A stretch of 64,000 nt of DNA from Aquicella siphonis (GTDB lineage Bacteria > Pseudomonadota > Gammaproteobacteria > DSM-16500). The stretch's first letter is position 1; every line of letters starts with the position of its first letter. A program made the translations under genes and the position numbers. Of the stretch, positions 16,541 to 25,097 are shown one piece after another. Where the stretch lies: NCBI RefSeq assembly GCF_902459485.1, contig NZ_LR699119.1, positions 1,178,001 to 1,242,000 of the forward strand, read 5' to 3'. The notes under the pieces were generated by a model. It made no database searches, was not told the origin of the DNA, and saw only the letters and a list, made by a program, of their open reading frames with translations.

Positions 16541-18175
16541 ATGAAAGCCAGAACAGCTGCATATAACCAGGGTTATGCGCTCTACTCGGATCCGGAGTCT
16601 GACAATGAGCCGGAAAGTACAGAGGAAGACCAGGTAAAGAAAAACCATTTATATCAATGTGTGCTTGCCGCCGGGTATGAACCTGAAGAAAAAGGAATTT
16701 GTTTGGGCTTGTCTTTATTGGTTATCCAGTCAATATTGGCTGGTAATTTTACAGATTTCCAAAAGAAGCTGGGCTTTATTTTATCCTCAAGACCAGCCAC
16801 ACTTGGCATGGAGATTAAAAACGCGCGAAAGCGTAAAAAAACTGCAGAGATAAGCTCATTGACAGCTGATGAATTGTACCTGCTTGAGATTGACAGCTTA
16901 TTAATGGGTATCGCCATTCACTCCAAGCCTGAAGCATTTCCTCACTTGTTTGAAACCGGGGCGCAAACAGTCACACAAAATGCCAAAAGGACTTTTCCGC
17001 TTACCCAGCCAAAATCTATCGGCCAATTATTTGATTCGGGTGGAATTGTTATTAATTATGGGCCTGGATTGATGGATTTAAAAGAATATTTCACAACCCT
17101 GAGACAAGCGGCATCTGACCAGGCAATTGCAATTGTTCTTGCTAATCGAGACCATGCCATTGCGATTGGCTATCATCCCGAAAAAAAATTGTGGACTATT
17201 ACTGATTCGGAAAAACTGCCAACGCGCGAAGTTGAAAATGAATTAATGATGGCTGGAGAATTATTATCTGCTTTTCAGGCTTTTAGTGAGCCAGCTTGTT
17301 ACACATATATTTCGAATGTTTATTTGGATTCACCCGGTCCCGAAACAGTTGCTTTATTACAGGCATGGAAACGTTCTCAGCACGAAAAACTGGCGAGAAA
17401 ATTCAGCTTTTATTCTGAACAAGACAAGATTTATTTGCTCCATCTGGCAGCCGAAGGCGATGTGGAAACAGTGAAATTGCTGCTTGCAAAAGGTGTCAGC
17501 GCCGATTGCATCCTTTCCGGCACCACCCCGCTTTTTATCGCCTCAAGCCATGATCAGCCCGAAATCGTTTCTGCGCTTTTAGCAGCAAAGGCAAATCCAA
17601 ATATGGGGTATGAAGATGGATTGTCACCGCTGATCATTGCGTCTGAAAATGGGTGTATTGAAGTTGTGAGGCTGTTATTGGAACATGGCGCGGAGGCAAC
17701 AGATGCGTGTGAAGACGGAAGTTTTCCCTTACTTGTCGCCATTGAATGCGAAAACAGTTCCATCATCTCGCTTCTGGTATCCAGGTCGTGCAGCGAAGAT
17801 TATACTCAAGAAGAAGCAGGCATGATTAATGACGCGTTAAAAAAGACCAGGAATGATTTCCTCAGGCAAGAGGTGACTAAATTTATGCAAACGAAACAAG
17901 ACACCCTGCCCGCACCAGCCCCTTGTTCGTTTGCATCAACATCAGTCAGTCTGCCGTATATTCCTCCTCAGCTGCAATTCATGCCGCCTCCATTAGTATC
18001 CACAAGCACGGGGAAATTGCGCTCACCGCAGGAAAAGCCGGAAAAAAAGCGGAAACACTCTCCTGATGGAAATGAATGCCGGCATTTCAAGAAACACAAA
18101 CCGTCTCTGGAGTCCGGTGCTGCTGATGCAAAAACTAACCCTGAACAAAATCACTTGAAAAAGCCACAAGACTGA
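16541..18175 (+). CDS. Papain-like cysteine protease candidate with ankyrin repeats and nuclear-localisation-like signal
   Basis: 544 residues, no signal peptide. The N-terminal domain (about 35-265) has GICLGLSLL with Cys54, DHAIAIGYHPEKKLW with His205 and TITDSE with Asp222: the Cys-His-Asp order and local sequence of C58/YopT-type papain-like proteases. Ankyrin repeats follow (about 295-400: LLHLAAEGDVETVKLLLAKG; TTPLFIASSHDQPEIVSALL; LSPLIIASENGCIEVVRLLL). The tail has two basic clusters, EKKRKH and FKKHKP (about 501-521), like a bipartite nuclear localisation signal. Legionella AnkH/LegA3 also joins ankyrins to a protease-like domain, from general knowledge. A PmrA-like box lies just upstream. 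It is probably a translocated effector. Confidence 0.75.
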   Translation: MKARTAAYNQGYALYSDPESDNEPESTEEDQVKKNHLYQCVLAAGYEPEEKGICLGLSLLVIQSILAGNFTDFQKKLGFILSSRPATLGMEIKNARKRKKTAEISSLTADELYLLEIDSLLMGIAIHSKPEAFPHLFETGAQTVTQNAKRTFPLTQPKSIGQLFDSGGIVINYGPGLMDLKEYFTTLRQAASDQAIAIVLANRDHAIAIGYHPEKKLWTITDSEKLPTREVENELMMAGELLSAFQAFSEPACYTYISNVYLDSPGPETVALLQAWKRSQHEKLARKFSFYSEQDKIYLLHLAAEGDVETVKLLLAKGVSADCILSGTTPLFIASSHDQPEIVSALLAAKANPNMGYEDGLSPLIIASENGCIEVVRLLLEHGAEATDACEDGSFPLLVAIECENSSIISLLVSRSCSEDYTQEEAGMINDALKKTRNDFLRQEVTKFMQTKQDTLPAPAPCSFASTSVSLPYIPPQLQFMPPPLVSTSTGKLRSPQEKPEKKRKHSPDGNECRHFKKHKPSLESGAADAKTNPEQNHLKKPQD

Positions 18176-18229
18176 TTGATCTTCAAGTTAATTCCTGGTC
18201 GCCCGCTGCTTTGACTTCAAGAGTCCGCT

Positions 18230-18802
18230 TTACTGGCGGCAGAGTTCCTTGTAGCGAAAACAATCAGTCATATGATCATTTACCATGCCAACAGCCTGCA
18301 TGAAGGCGTAACAAATCGTGCTCCCAACAAATTTGAAGCCGCGCTTGGTTAAATCCCTGGACATGGCATCAGAGATATCGGTTTTCGCAGGTACTTGTTC
18401 CTGACGATTCCAATGATTCAAAATGGGAGTGCCGTCAGTAAAACGCCAGAGATAGTCGGAAAAATGCCCATTCTCTTCCTTGACCTTGAGGAAAGCTTTC
18501 GCATTTTGAATCGCTGCGTTTATTTTCAATTTATTCCGAATAATTCCGGCATTTGCTAACAGCTGATCAATTTTACGCTGGTCATAGCGGGCAATTTTTT
18601 CAGCATCAAATCCGGAAAAAGCACGACGGAAAGCGTCCCTCTTTTTTAATACGGTAAGCCAGCTCAAACCTGCCTGCATGCCTTCAAGAATAAGAAATTC
18701 AAACAGCACAGTGTCATCATGAATAGGAACGCCCCATTCAGTATCGTGATATGCCACATATACCGGATCATCGGTACACCAGCGACAGCGCTTTAATTTC
18801 AT
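18230..18802 (-). CDS. tag: DNA-3-methyladenine glycosylase I
   Basis: Tag removes 3-methyladenine from alkylated DNA in base-excision repair. The family opening RCRWC...DPVYVAYHDTEWGVP is at the N-terminus, followed by FEFLILEGMQAGLSWLTVLKKR and the later NHW and FKFVGSTICYAFMQAVG segments. The zinc-binding set (the N-terminal Cys, and C-terminal MVNDHMTDCFR) is intact. The ATG at 18802 is chosen over the longer upstream frame because of an AAGGTGAG ribosome-binding site, giving 190 residues as in E. coli. It starts 34 bases after the dehydratase-like gene and is the last gene of the minus-strand run, perhaps by chance. Confidence 0.95.
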   Translation of the reverse strand: MKLKRCRWCTDDPVYVAYHDTEWGVPIHDDTVLFEFLILEGMQAGLSWLTVLKKRDAFRRAFSGFDAEKIARYDQRKIDQLLANAGIIRNKLKINAAIQNAKAFLKVKEENGHFSDYLWRFTDGTPILNHWNRQEQVPAKTDISDAMSRDLTKRGFKFVGSTICYAFMQAVGMVNDHMTDCFRYKELCRQ

Positions 18803-18836
18803 CAATCTCACCTTAATAATATGACAGGTTGACCGC

Positions 18837-19778
18837 TCAAGCGATGGCGCGGTGGAGAACATTTATATCAATATTGCCGCCTGTTAATATGCAAACAATA
18901 TTACGATGAACGCCAAGCGCCGCCAACTGAATGGCGCCTGCGACACCAGCGGCGGCGGCACCTTCGCACACCAGTTTATTGTATAGAAAAAGACACTTAA
19001 GCGCACTCTTGATTTCATCCAGTGTCACAACCAGGCTATCGCGCAAAATGGGTGCCAGCTGTTCGAATACATGAGGCAAGACTTCAGGTGTACCAATTGC
19101 GTCTACAAACGATGGCGATCTGTTTACTGAAGAAGCTCTTCCAGACTGCAGGGATTTTTTTAAGGGTGCGGCTGTCTCCGGCTCGCAGGTGTAAACCGCG
19201 ATATCAGGTCGTGCTTGATGGATAAATTTGCCTATGCCCAGGCTTAATCCTCCCACGCCAAATGGTATGACAATCGCATCGGCATCAGGTAAATCCTCAA
19301 TGATTTCTCTGGCTATGCCGGCATAACCAGCGAGAAGAAAATCGTTCATTGCCGGATGAATGAAAACATGCCGCCCTGCGGGTGTCTCATCGCCTCGCAC
19401 CAGCCCCCATACTTTTTCGTAAGGCAATTCAATCAGTTCAGCCCCCAGTTTGTTAATCATGTCGATTTTAAGCCGGGGCGCACTGTTTGGAGCATAGATG
19501 CGGCACGGCACCTGAAGTAATTTCGCAGAATATGCAACAGCCTGAGCCATGTTGCCTGCGCTGGCCGCCGACAAACCCTGCCGCAAATCACGCGTCGTTT
19601 CCTGTTTGATCAGGGAGACGATACCGCGAATCTTATAAGAACCGAATAGCTGCAAATTTTCAGCTTTGAGAAAAATTGCGGCGCGGCGCGCAGAATCCAA
19701 TGTGTGGAATGGCAGCAAGGGGGTACGAATAAGCTGATTATCCAGAACTGTAATGGTATCTCTCAGATAATCATGCAT
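18837..19778 (-). CDS. Threonine dehydratase/serine racemase-like PLP enzyme
   Basis: 313 residues of fold-type II PLP enzyme. The PLP lysine is in GSYKIRG, the Asn/Ser loop is SAGNMAQAVAY, the phosphate loop is GVGGLSLG, and a final LTGGNID-type segment is present. There is no C-terminal ACT regulatory domain, so it is of the short catabolic or racemase type rather than IlvA. It would deaminate or racemise a beta-hydroxy amino acid. It lies two bases downstream of the O-methyltransferase gene and belongs to the cupin-VOC/PLP-methyltransferase operon, so its true substrate may be an intermediate of that pathway rather than threonine itself. Confidence 0.85.
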   Translation of the reverse strand: MHDYLRDTITVLDNQLIRTPLLPFHTLDSARRAAIFLKAENLQLFGSYKIRGIVSLIKQETTRDLRQGLSAASAGNMAQAVAYSAKLLQVPCRIYAPNSAPRLKIDMINKLGAELIELPYEKVWGLVRGDETPAGRHVFIHPAMNDFLLAGYAGIAREIIEDLPDADAIVIPFGVGGLSLGIGKFIHQARPDIAVYTCEPETAAPLKKSLQSGRASSVNRSPSFVDAIGTPEVLPHVFEQLAPILRDSLVVTLDEIKSALKCLFLYNKLVCEGAAAAGVAGAIQLAALGVHRNIVCILTGGNIDINVLHRAIA

Positions 19779-19780
19779 GC

Positions 19781-20821
19781 TTATGCTCCACTGATTTTTT
19801 TTCCGACTATCATATGCTTTTCGCCAGCGGAGCGTATCGTCTTGATATCTGAAAATCCTGTTTGTCGCAGCCAGTCGTGATAGTCAGCCGCGCTTCTTAA
19901 TGTACCGTACATTTCCAGCAGCATGGTCAGGTTTAACATGGCTGTCAAGTATGGCCCGGATTTATCCTCTTCAAACAGTTTTTCCAGTATGATTATCAAT
20001 CCGTTTTCAGGCAACGAATCATATACTTTTCTGATCAATGAAAGTGATACGGAATCCTCCCAGTCAGAAAGTATGTAACCAAGAACATAGATATCACCCT
20101 CTGGAAGAATATCGACGAACATATCGCCAGCATGAAATTCGGCGCGTTGAGCCAGATTATAAAGCCTGAATTGATTTTCAGCATAAGGCTTTATATTTGG
20201 AAAATCCATGATTACTGTTTCAAGCAAAGGATTGCATTGCAACGCGGCAATGGCGAAAGATCCTGTTGCGCCGCCCAGATCAACCATTCTTTTGTATTCA
20301 GCAAAGGGGTAACGGGCGCATAAATCTCGCGAATCAGGATAGCCGGATGCCCACATGGTATCCAGAAATTCCCGCGTTGATCGTTCATCTGAATAAATGG
20401 CGTTCACATATACGGATCTTGGATCCATAGAGTGACTAACTTGCCCGGCCAGTTTATTCCATTGCGGTTTATCTTCATGCAATGCATCTATCAAATGCTG
20501 AAATATCGGATAGGTTGTTTTCCAGTAATGTGAAAACCTGTCACCGCAATAGTGTCGTCCTTGACGTGACAGGAATGATGAAAATTCCGGACTGAGAAAA
20601 AACCGCTCATCTTCTTTTTTCAGCAAACCTATACATAACGCGCAGATCAATAAACGTTCCAGTGAGGATTGCGGCAAATTCAAGTCAAGACTGGCTTGTC
20701 TGACGGTTGATCCGTCTTTTTCCGCAAGGTAATCAAACAAGCCGATTTGACGGGATACGAAAAGCACCTGGCTTTCGACGAACCCAAACATCATTTTTTC
20801 CAATTGCAGCGGCATTTTCAT
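19781..20821 (-). CDS. SAM-dependent O-methyltransferase (ASMT/COMT type)
   Basis: 346 residues with the architecture of the acetylserotonin/caffeate-type O-methyltransferases: an N-terminal winged-helix dimerisation domain (about 10-90, including FDYLAEKDGSTVRQAS) and a Rossmann SAM domain with the glycine-rich loop MVDLGGATGSFAIAAL and later GDIYVLGYILSDWED. This family methylates hydroxyls of small molecules and is common in natural-product clusters. The catalytic-base His of the family (usually just before the DW motif) is not in its expected place: the sequence is YILSDWED where 'LHDW' is typical, so activity or chemistry may differ. It follows the fusion enzyme by 21 bases. Confidence 0.88.
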   Translation of the reverse strand: MKMPLQLEKMMFGFVESQVLFVSRQIGLFDYLAEKDGSTVRQASLDLNLPQSSLERLLICALCIGLLKKEDERFFLSPEFSSFLSRQGRHYCGDRFSHYWKTTYPIFQHLIDALHEDKPQWNKLAGQVSHSMDPRSVYVNAIYSDERSTREFLDTMWASGYPDSRDLCARYPFAEYKRMVDLGGATGSFAIAALQCNPLLETVIMDFPNIKPYAENQFRLYNLAQRAEFHAGDMFVDILPEGDIYVLGYILSDWEDSVSLSLIRKVYDSLPENGLIIILEKLFEEDKSGPYLTAMLNLTMLLEMYGTLRSAADYHDWLRQTGFSDIKTIRSAGEKHMIVGKKISGA

Positions 20822-20842
20822 AAATCTGTCCTGGATACGGTT

Positions 20843-22567
20843 TCAAACAGTTTTCCACACTTGCTCAACAATATCATGGCGGATAGCATAAATTTCACGA
20901 TGTAAAAACCCCATAGCGTCGGTATATCCCGGTATGAGCACGATTTTGTCTCCGTGAGCGAGATTGACAGGATGTTTTTCTATTATGCTTTCAATTTTTG
21001 TGTGCTCGGCGCTCAGGCCTATGATTTTCAAATCCTTACGGTCACGCGGTTCAGGTAATCCGCCAAACGGGTGCCAGCCCGCAGTTTTGAATCCGGCATT
21101 TGCGATAGCCCGGCTCTGGTCCGCCGCGGCGCTGATAACCTGGGTCAATAGCAGCGCGCCAATTTTATGCCCATGCTGCTTCAAGTCAGCCTTGTGATAA
21201 TAAAGCAAGTCACATAAAGCTCCGCCACCCGCCTGTATTTCCGTCAAGACGCCAGCAGAGAGACAATCCGGATAATTGCAGCTGCCGCCGCCGCTTACCA
21301 CTTCGACTGTTATGCCCTCCGCTTCAATGGCGTGTCTTGCCTGTGCCAGGATGGCATGAGACCGCCTGGTTTCAAGTGTTTTTTGTTCCGGCGGCATGAC
21401 GGGCGTATGACCTTCGTAACCGGTTATTCCGCGAAACAGGACTGAACCAGTCCTGGACTCAATTTCCTTGGTCAGTCTGGATAACGCGACGGCCTGGTCT
21501 ATGGTATCCACGCCACAGCGATTGTGATTAATATTTAATTCCACCAGCACCTCGACAGGGGCTATGATTTCCCAACGTTCTACAGCTGCGGCCAGTTTTC
21601 GCAGATAACCAGGATCATCAACGGCGACCCTGAGTACCCTCACCTGTTTTGCAAGCAATGATATTCTTTCCAGCTCAGCTTCTGATCCTGCCTGGTTTGC
21701 CAGGTATATATTGTCTATCCCCTGACGGGCAAAACTCTCCGCTTCTGCGAGTGTAAGCAGCACGACACCGTCAACGCCACCCTGGCGAATGATGTATTTA
21801 GCGAGTTCAGGGCATTTATGCGCCTTGCAGGGTATTCTCCAGGCTATTCCATTGCCAGCGATGCGCCGCGACATAAGCTGGATATTATGGTCTAGCGCGT
21901 CAAGGTCTATCATAAATGCGGGTGTGGGCAAAGCGTGGATAGACGCGCCAATATATTTATTTTTCTCTATCTTGCGCTGCGCTTTTATAACCTGCCCATT
22001 TTCCCGCGACCGGCTCCAGCACGTTAGTTCTATCCACATGCCCCAGGGTGAAACCAGAAATGTGGATGTGCATATTTCCCCTCGTAATGGAAATTGCATG
22101 GGCGGATCTTGTATGAACCGGGTATTCTTCCATTTTGGAAACACCCGTTCTTTGATGTGTGTCACAACCTTTTCCATGTCTTTTACAGTGAAAGAGATGT
22201 AGTTATTGCCAATATCACTCATTTTATGCCAACCATTTTCACCTCTGGGCAGGGACTGGTCGGGGGATTTCCACTCAAAAATTTCGATATATTGCGTTAA
22301 GGGATGCTCACCGCACTTCAGCATGATCACATGCGGCATATACGCATCCGGATGCACGCCGAAAATGGCATCCCATCCGCGTTCTCCGGCTGAGGGAGCC
22401 GGATCACGCCTTACTTCCCAATCAAATTCGGCATCAAAAGCATCAATCAGGAATTCAGCCGCTTCCAACGCGTTAGGCACAACGATACCGACATGATCCA
22501 GACCCATATTTCCGGGTATACCTGTGCCTGCGGCCTGATGTTCCTGCGAGGCATGCTTTAGCGTCAT
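20843..22567 (-). CDS. Fusion of a VOC (HPPD-like) domain and a D-threonine aldolase/alanine-racemase-type PLP domain
   Basis: 574 residues; the start at 22567 has a perfect AAGGAG ribosome-binding site. Residues about 15-190 are a vicinal-oxygen-chelate domain (MGLDHVGIVVPN; YIEIFEW; MWIELTCW), with a Tyr where the second metal His would be expected (NNYISFTVKD). Residues about 215-574 are a fold-type III PLP domain: TPAFMIDLDALDHNI, then RIPCKAHKCPELAK with the PLP Lys, ITGYEGH, and VVSGGGS. The C-terminal metal motif of D-serine dehydratase/D-threonine aldolase (NHxCPT) is replaced by PGYTDAM, so the metal site appears lost. It lies in an operon with a cupin, methyltransferase and dehydratase-like gene. 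The reaction is unknown. Confidence 0.85.
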   Translation of the reverse strand: MTLKHASQEHQAAGTGIPGNMGLDHVGIVVPNALEAAEFLIDAFDAEFDWEVRRDPAPSAGERGWDAIFGVHPDAYMPHVIMLKCGEHPLTQYIEIFEWKSPDQSLPRGENGWHKMSDIGNNYISFTVKDMEKVVTHIKERVFPKWKNTRFIQDPPMQFPLRGEICTSTFLVSPWGMWIELTCWSRSRENGQVIKAQRKIEKNKYIGASIHALPTPAFMIDLDALDHNIQLMSRRIAGNGIAWRIPCKAHKCPELAKYIIRQGGVDGVVLLTLAEAESFARQGIDNIYLANQAGSEAELERISLLAKQVRVLRVAVDDPGYLRKLAAAVERWEIIAPVEVLVELNINHNRCGVDTIDQAVALSRLTKEIESRTGSVLFRGITGYEGHTPVMPPEQKTLETRRSHAILAQARHAIEAEGITVEVVSGGGSCNYPDCLSAGVLTEIQAGGGALCDLLYYHKADLKQHGHKIGALLLTQVISAAADQSRAIANAGFKTAGWHPFGGLPEPRDRKDLKIIGLSAEHTKIESIIEKHPVNLAHGDKIVLIPGYTDAMGFLHREIYAIRHDIVEQVWKTV

Positions 22568-22568
22568 A

Positions 22569-23075
22569 TTATTCTCCTTCAGGATAATGGAGATCGATTT
22601 CACCGCTTTCAGGATGAATAATAGGCGGTGTCTGTATACTCAGAAAAAATGTGCGGGATTGTGTATTAAAGCCATGCAGCATGCCGGCAGGAATAGTCAT
22701 ACGCATGCCTGGATGATAGCGGATCAACGCATCCCCGCATAGAAATGTTCCCAGCCCTGAAATAATGTAAATGACAGCCGCGCTATTTTTATGATAATGC
22801 CGGCTATATTGCGCATGAGGCTGCAAACCCACCAGCTCCATGATTTCAGTCTGGTTGTACTGGGCGTGCGCTTGCACGATTGTTCCATTATGCTGGTCAT
22901 TCCCGCAGTGGAATAATCCGAGTTGATATAAATCGAATATTTCCTCGCGCTTGCAGCGGGTAGTCACGATACGCTGATATGGCAGCTCATTGATTAGCTC
23001 AATGACATTGCCTACTCCGGCGTCCAGCCGTTTCAAGAACGTCGTCAGAATGTTTTTTACTCGATGGTTCGTCAT
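22569..23075 (-). CDS. Cupin-domain protein
   Basis: 168 residues. After a helical N-terminal part (1-65), a single cupin barrel shows the motif QPHAQYSRHYHKNSAAVIYI (three His as metal ligands), then GTFLCGD and the second motif RMTIPAGMLHGFNT. This is the metal-binding pattern of small cupin isomerases and dioxygenases. It is the first gene of the operon; its stop lies one base before the start of the VOC/PLP fusion, so coupling is likely. No specific reaction can be assigned. A promoter should lie in 23076-23228; I see no distinctive operator there. Confidence 0.85.
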   Translation of the reverse strand: MTNHRVKNILTTFLKRLDAGVGNVIELINELPYQRIVTTRCKREEIFDLYQLGLFHCGNDQHNGTIVQAHAQYNQTEIMELVGLQPHAQYSRHYHKNSAAVIYIISGLGTFLCGDALIRYHPGMRMTIPAGMLHGFNTQSRTFFLSIQTPPIIHPESGEIDLHYPEGE

Positions 23076-23228
23076 GCCGCCCTCTCATTTCAGGCCAAGC
23101 ATAGCTCGAATCATTCGTTGAAATAAAGTGACAATTTTTCTATTATATGTTCCATATGGAGACAATCAAAACAGCAAGTCAGCGAGTCTGTTGGGATCAG
23201 GGCGTCTGTTTATTGCCTGAAAAATAAA

Positions 23229-23957
23229 TCAGGCAAAATCGAGAAGCAATGGGGAATGGTCGGAAACCTCATCTTTTAATACTTCAAAACGGTTGGACCG
23301 AATCTCTGGCGAGATAAGGATGTAATCCGCGAACTTTTCAGTCTTCGGGTACAGACTGGTGCGGGTGGAGGCAACCTTGTGAGTCTTGATCAGGTTAGTC
23401 ATTCCCTGCTCCAGTATTTTCATGCTTTCGGTATCAGGTTTCAGGTTAAAGTCACCGCATAATATTTTGGGAGCATGAATGGTATCCATAAAATGCCGAA
23501 TGCGCCTGGATTGCGAAAGCCTTTCGGGGCTGTCTGATTTGCCCATGCCGTTCCAAAGGCCATGAACATTCAGTATGGTGTAGGGTTTATTGTTAATGCG
23601 GCATTCAAGCCATTGCATGTTTCTGGAATGAGTGGGCCCGCTACCGGAATAAACGGGATTATCATGAATAGAAACCTCGCCCTCATTCAGAACATGAAAA
23701 CTGTTTTTAACAAATGTGCCTATACCATAAATATTACCAACAACGGGTCTAAAATACCCCTTATGCTCGGGCAGCAATGCCTGCAGTTCAGAAAAAATCT
23801 GCAGGCTGACTGCCCTGTCTTCGCTGGAAATCTTTGCCGGCGCATTATGGTAAACTTCCTGGAAGCAAAAAACATCAATATCACGATGTGCGGTTATGAA
23901 ATCCAGAAGCGGTTTGCGGACATGACCGCCCCAGATATTAAGTGTAATCAATTTCAT
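23229..23957 (-). CDS. Endonuclease/exonuclease/phosphatase-family protein
   Basis: 242 residues of EEP fold: MKLITLNIWGGHVRKP, the FCFQEVY motif with the catalytic Glu, ILNVHGLWNG, CGDFNLKPD, and the final KFADYILIS and SDHSPLLLDF (catalytic His). Members include phosphodiesterases acting on DNA, phosphoinositides, sphingomyelin or tyrosyl-DNA links. There is no signal peptide; length and motifs do not decide the substrate. The ATG at 23957 is preferred to that at 23987 because the fold starts directly there. It stands alone, 150 bases upstream of the cupin gene's start, and is probably not in that operon. Confidence 0.85.
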   Translation of the reverse strand: MKLITLNIWGGHVRKPLLDFITAHRDIDVFCFQEVYHNAPAKISSEDRAVSLQIFSELQALLPEHKGYFRPVVGNIYGIGTFVKNSFHVLNEGEVSIHDNPVYSGSGPTHSRNMQWLECRINNKPYTILNVHGLWNGMGKSDSPERLSQSRRIRHFMDTIHAPKILCGDFNLKPDTESMKILEQGMTNLIKTHKVASTRTSLYPKTEKFADYILISPEIRSNRFEVLKDEVSDHSPLLLDFA

Positions 23958-24121
23958 ATTGGCTCGCTTTACTTCGAATAAATTCACCGTTATATTTGTT
24001 AGATTAAATCACCCGTATGCTTCTTACAAGAGTTGACATCCAATCTTCTCTTGCTCATCTTTTCTATCCCGGTCTGGATACTGCCTGTTTGACCGCTATA
24101 CACTCAAAATATTAAAAGAAC

Positions 24122-24155
24122 CTTAACATTTATTTAAGACATGATGCATTACAAT
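24122..24155 (+). promoter_or_regulatory. PmrA-like box and -10 upstream of an unknown gene
   Basis: CTTAACATTTATTTAAGAC has TTAA at 24123-24126 and 24134-24137 with seven bases between, and the first half-site CTTAACATT differs from the PmrA consensus half cTTAATATT at one position. A -10-like TACAAT (24150-24155) follows the second half-site by 12 bases. The implied transcript would start near 24162, very close to the first possible ATG. Confidence 0.5.
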
Positions 24156-24172
24156 GCGTCTTGGCGATTACA

Positions 24173-24937
24173 ATGATGAGAACCGCAATGCTTTCAAGTC
24201 GATCATTTTTACTACAATTTCTGGAATCAGCTGATGCCGCAACACTGAAAAAATATCGCCTGCCGGAAAACCAGCCGGACACAACCAGCTTGAGAATGCG
24301 GATTTTTGATCGCGTTCCCCGTCTGCTGCCGGATCAGAAAATCGACGAGATAGGCGTCGTATTCAGACATATATGCCTGAATATCAAATCAGTAAAAAAG
24401 ACAGATAATGGACTTAGACTAGGCAGTGATTCGGATAAAAAACGGATTCACACCTGGCTGGTAAGTATTATTGATACAGCAGTAAATGAATTACTGGATA
24501 CGAACGGATGCATTAATCCAAAAATCGCCGCCTTGCTGCACTGGAATCAAAACCTCACACCATCACAAACAGCTGACATTATTTGCGCCTATGTGAATGC
24601 CGTCAATCAGGCCATGGTTCCTGATTATATTCCCCAGTCATCAATCAGCTTTCAAGCGGTCTGGAATTATGTTAATGAAAATTATAAAAACATCGTCAAT
24701 CAAACATTAAAAAAACGAGGATTCGCCTTCACAAATCTATCTGTTCAGACCGGCCTAAATTCCCGTTCTGAAACGAGTCACGGGTTTGCTTACCAAAATA
24801 AAGCCCCTCAAAAACTCTCCCGTGTATTTGGAATCCCTATCGGCGGCATTGTCTTTTTTCCGTCACATCAATCAAGCATACTTGTCGCGGATCATAAAAG
24901 TAGTCACGCCATTTCACCCGTAACAAACAAAACCTGA
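24173..24937 (+). CDS. Unknown soluble protein, possible effector
   Basis: 254 residues from the ATG at 24173. Given the promoter position, the true start may be the ATG at 24191 (MLSSRSFLLQFLES). I do not recognise it. It is mostly helical up to about residue 200 (TWLVSIIDTAVNELLD; TADIICAYVNAVNQAM; FQAVWNYVNENYKNIV). A C-terminal strand-like part contains FGIPIGGIVFFPSHQ. There is no signal peptide or membrane segment. The PmrA-like box upstream and its position next to another boxed unknown gene suggest a type IVB effector; this is inference. Confidence 0.55.
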   Translation: MMRTAMLSSRSFLLQFLESADAATLKKYRLPENQPDTTSLRMRIFDRVPRLLPDQKIDEIGVVFRHICLNIKSVKKTDNGLRLGSDSDKKRIHTWLVSIIDTAVNELLDTNGCINPKIAALLHWNQNLTPSQTADIICAYVNAVNQAMVPDYIPQSSISFQAVWNYVNENYKNIVNQTLKKRGFAFTNLSVQTGLNSRSETSHGFAYQNKAPQKLSRVFGIPIGGIVFFPSHQSSILVADHKSSHAISPVTNKT

Positions 24938-25011
24938 TATTGATACGATCACGGCAGTATTAAGCCTTTCTTAAGGGAAATCCGTATTTTCTCTGTAATT
25001 TTATGCGTTTT

Positions 25012-25043
25012 GTAATATTTTCTTAATACTTCGGGATTAATAT
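25012..25043 (+). promoter_or_regulatory. PmrA-like box and -10 upstream of the 559-residue unknown gene
   Basis: GTAATATTTTCTTAATACT fits the PmrA tandem half-site layout: GTAATATT, two bases, then CTTAATACT. The second half matches cTTAATATT at eight of nine positions. The half-sites are seven bases apart (GTAA to TTAA). A -10-like TAATAT (25038-25043) follows by 11 bases. This is the best of the three matches. Confidence 0.55.
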
Positions 25044-25097
25044 TGAGGCATAAAATTCATCACTATTATAACTATATAAACACAAATCGAGGTTGGT

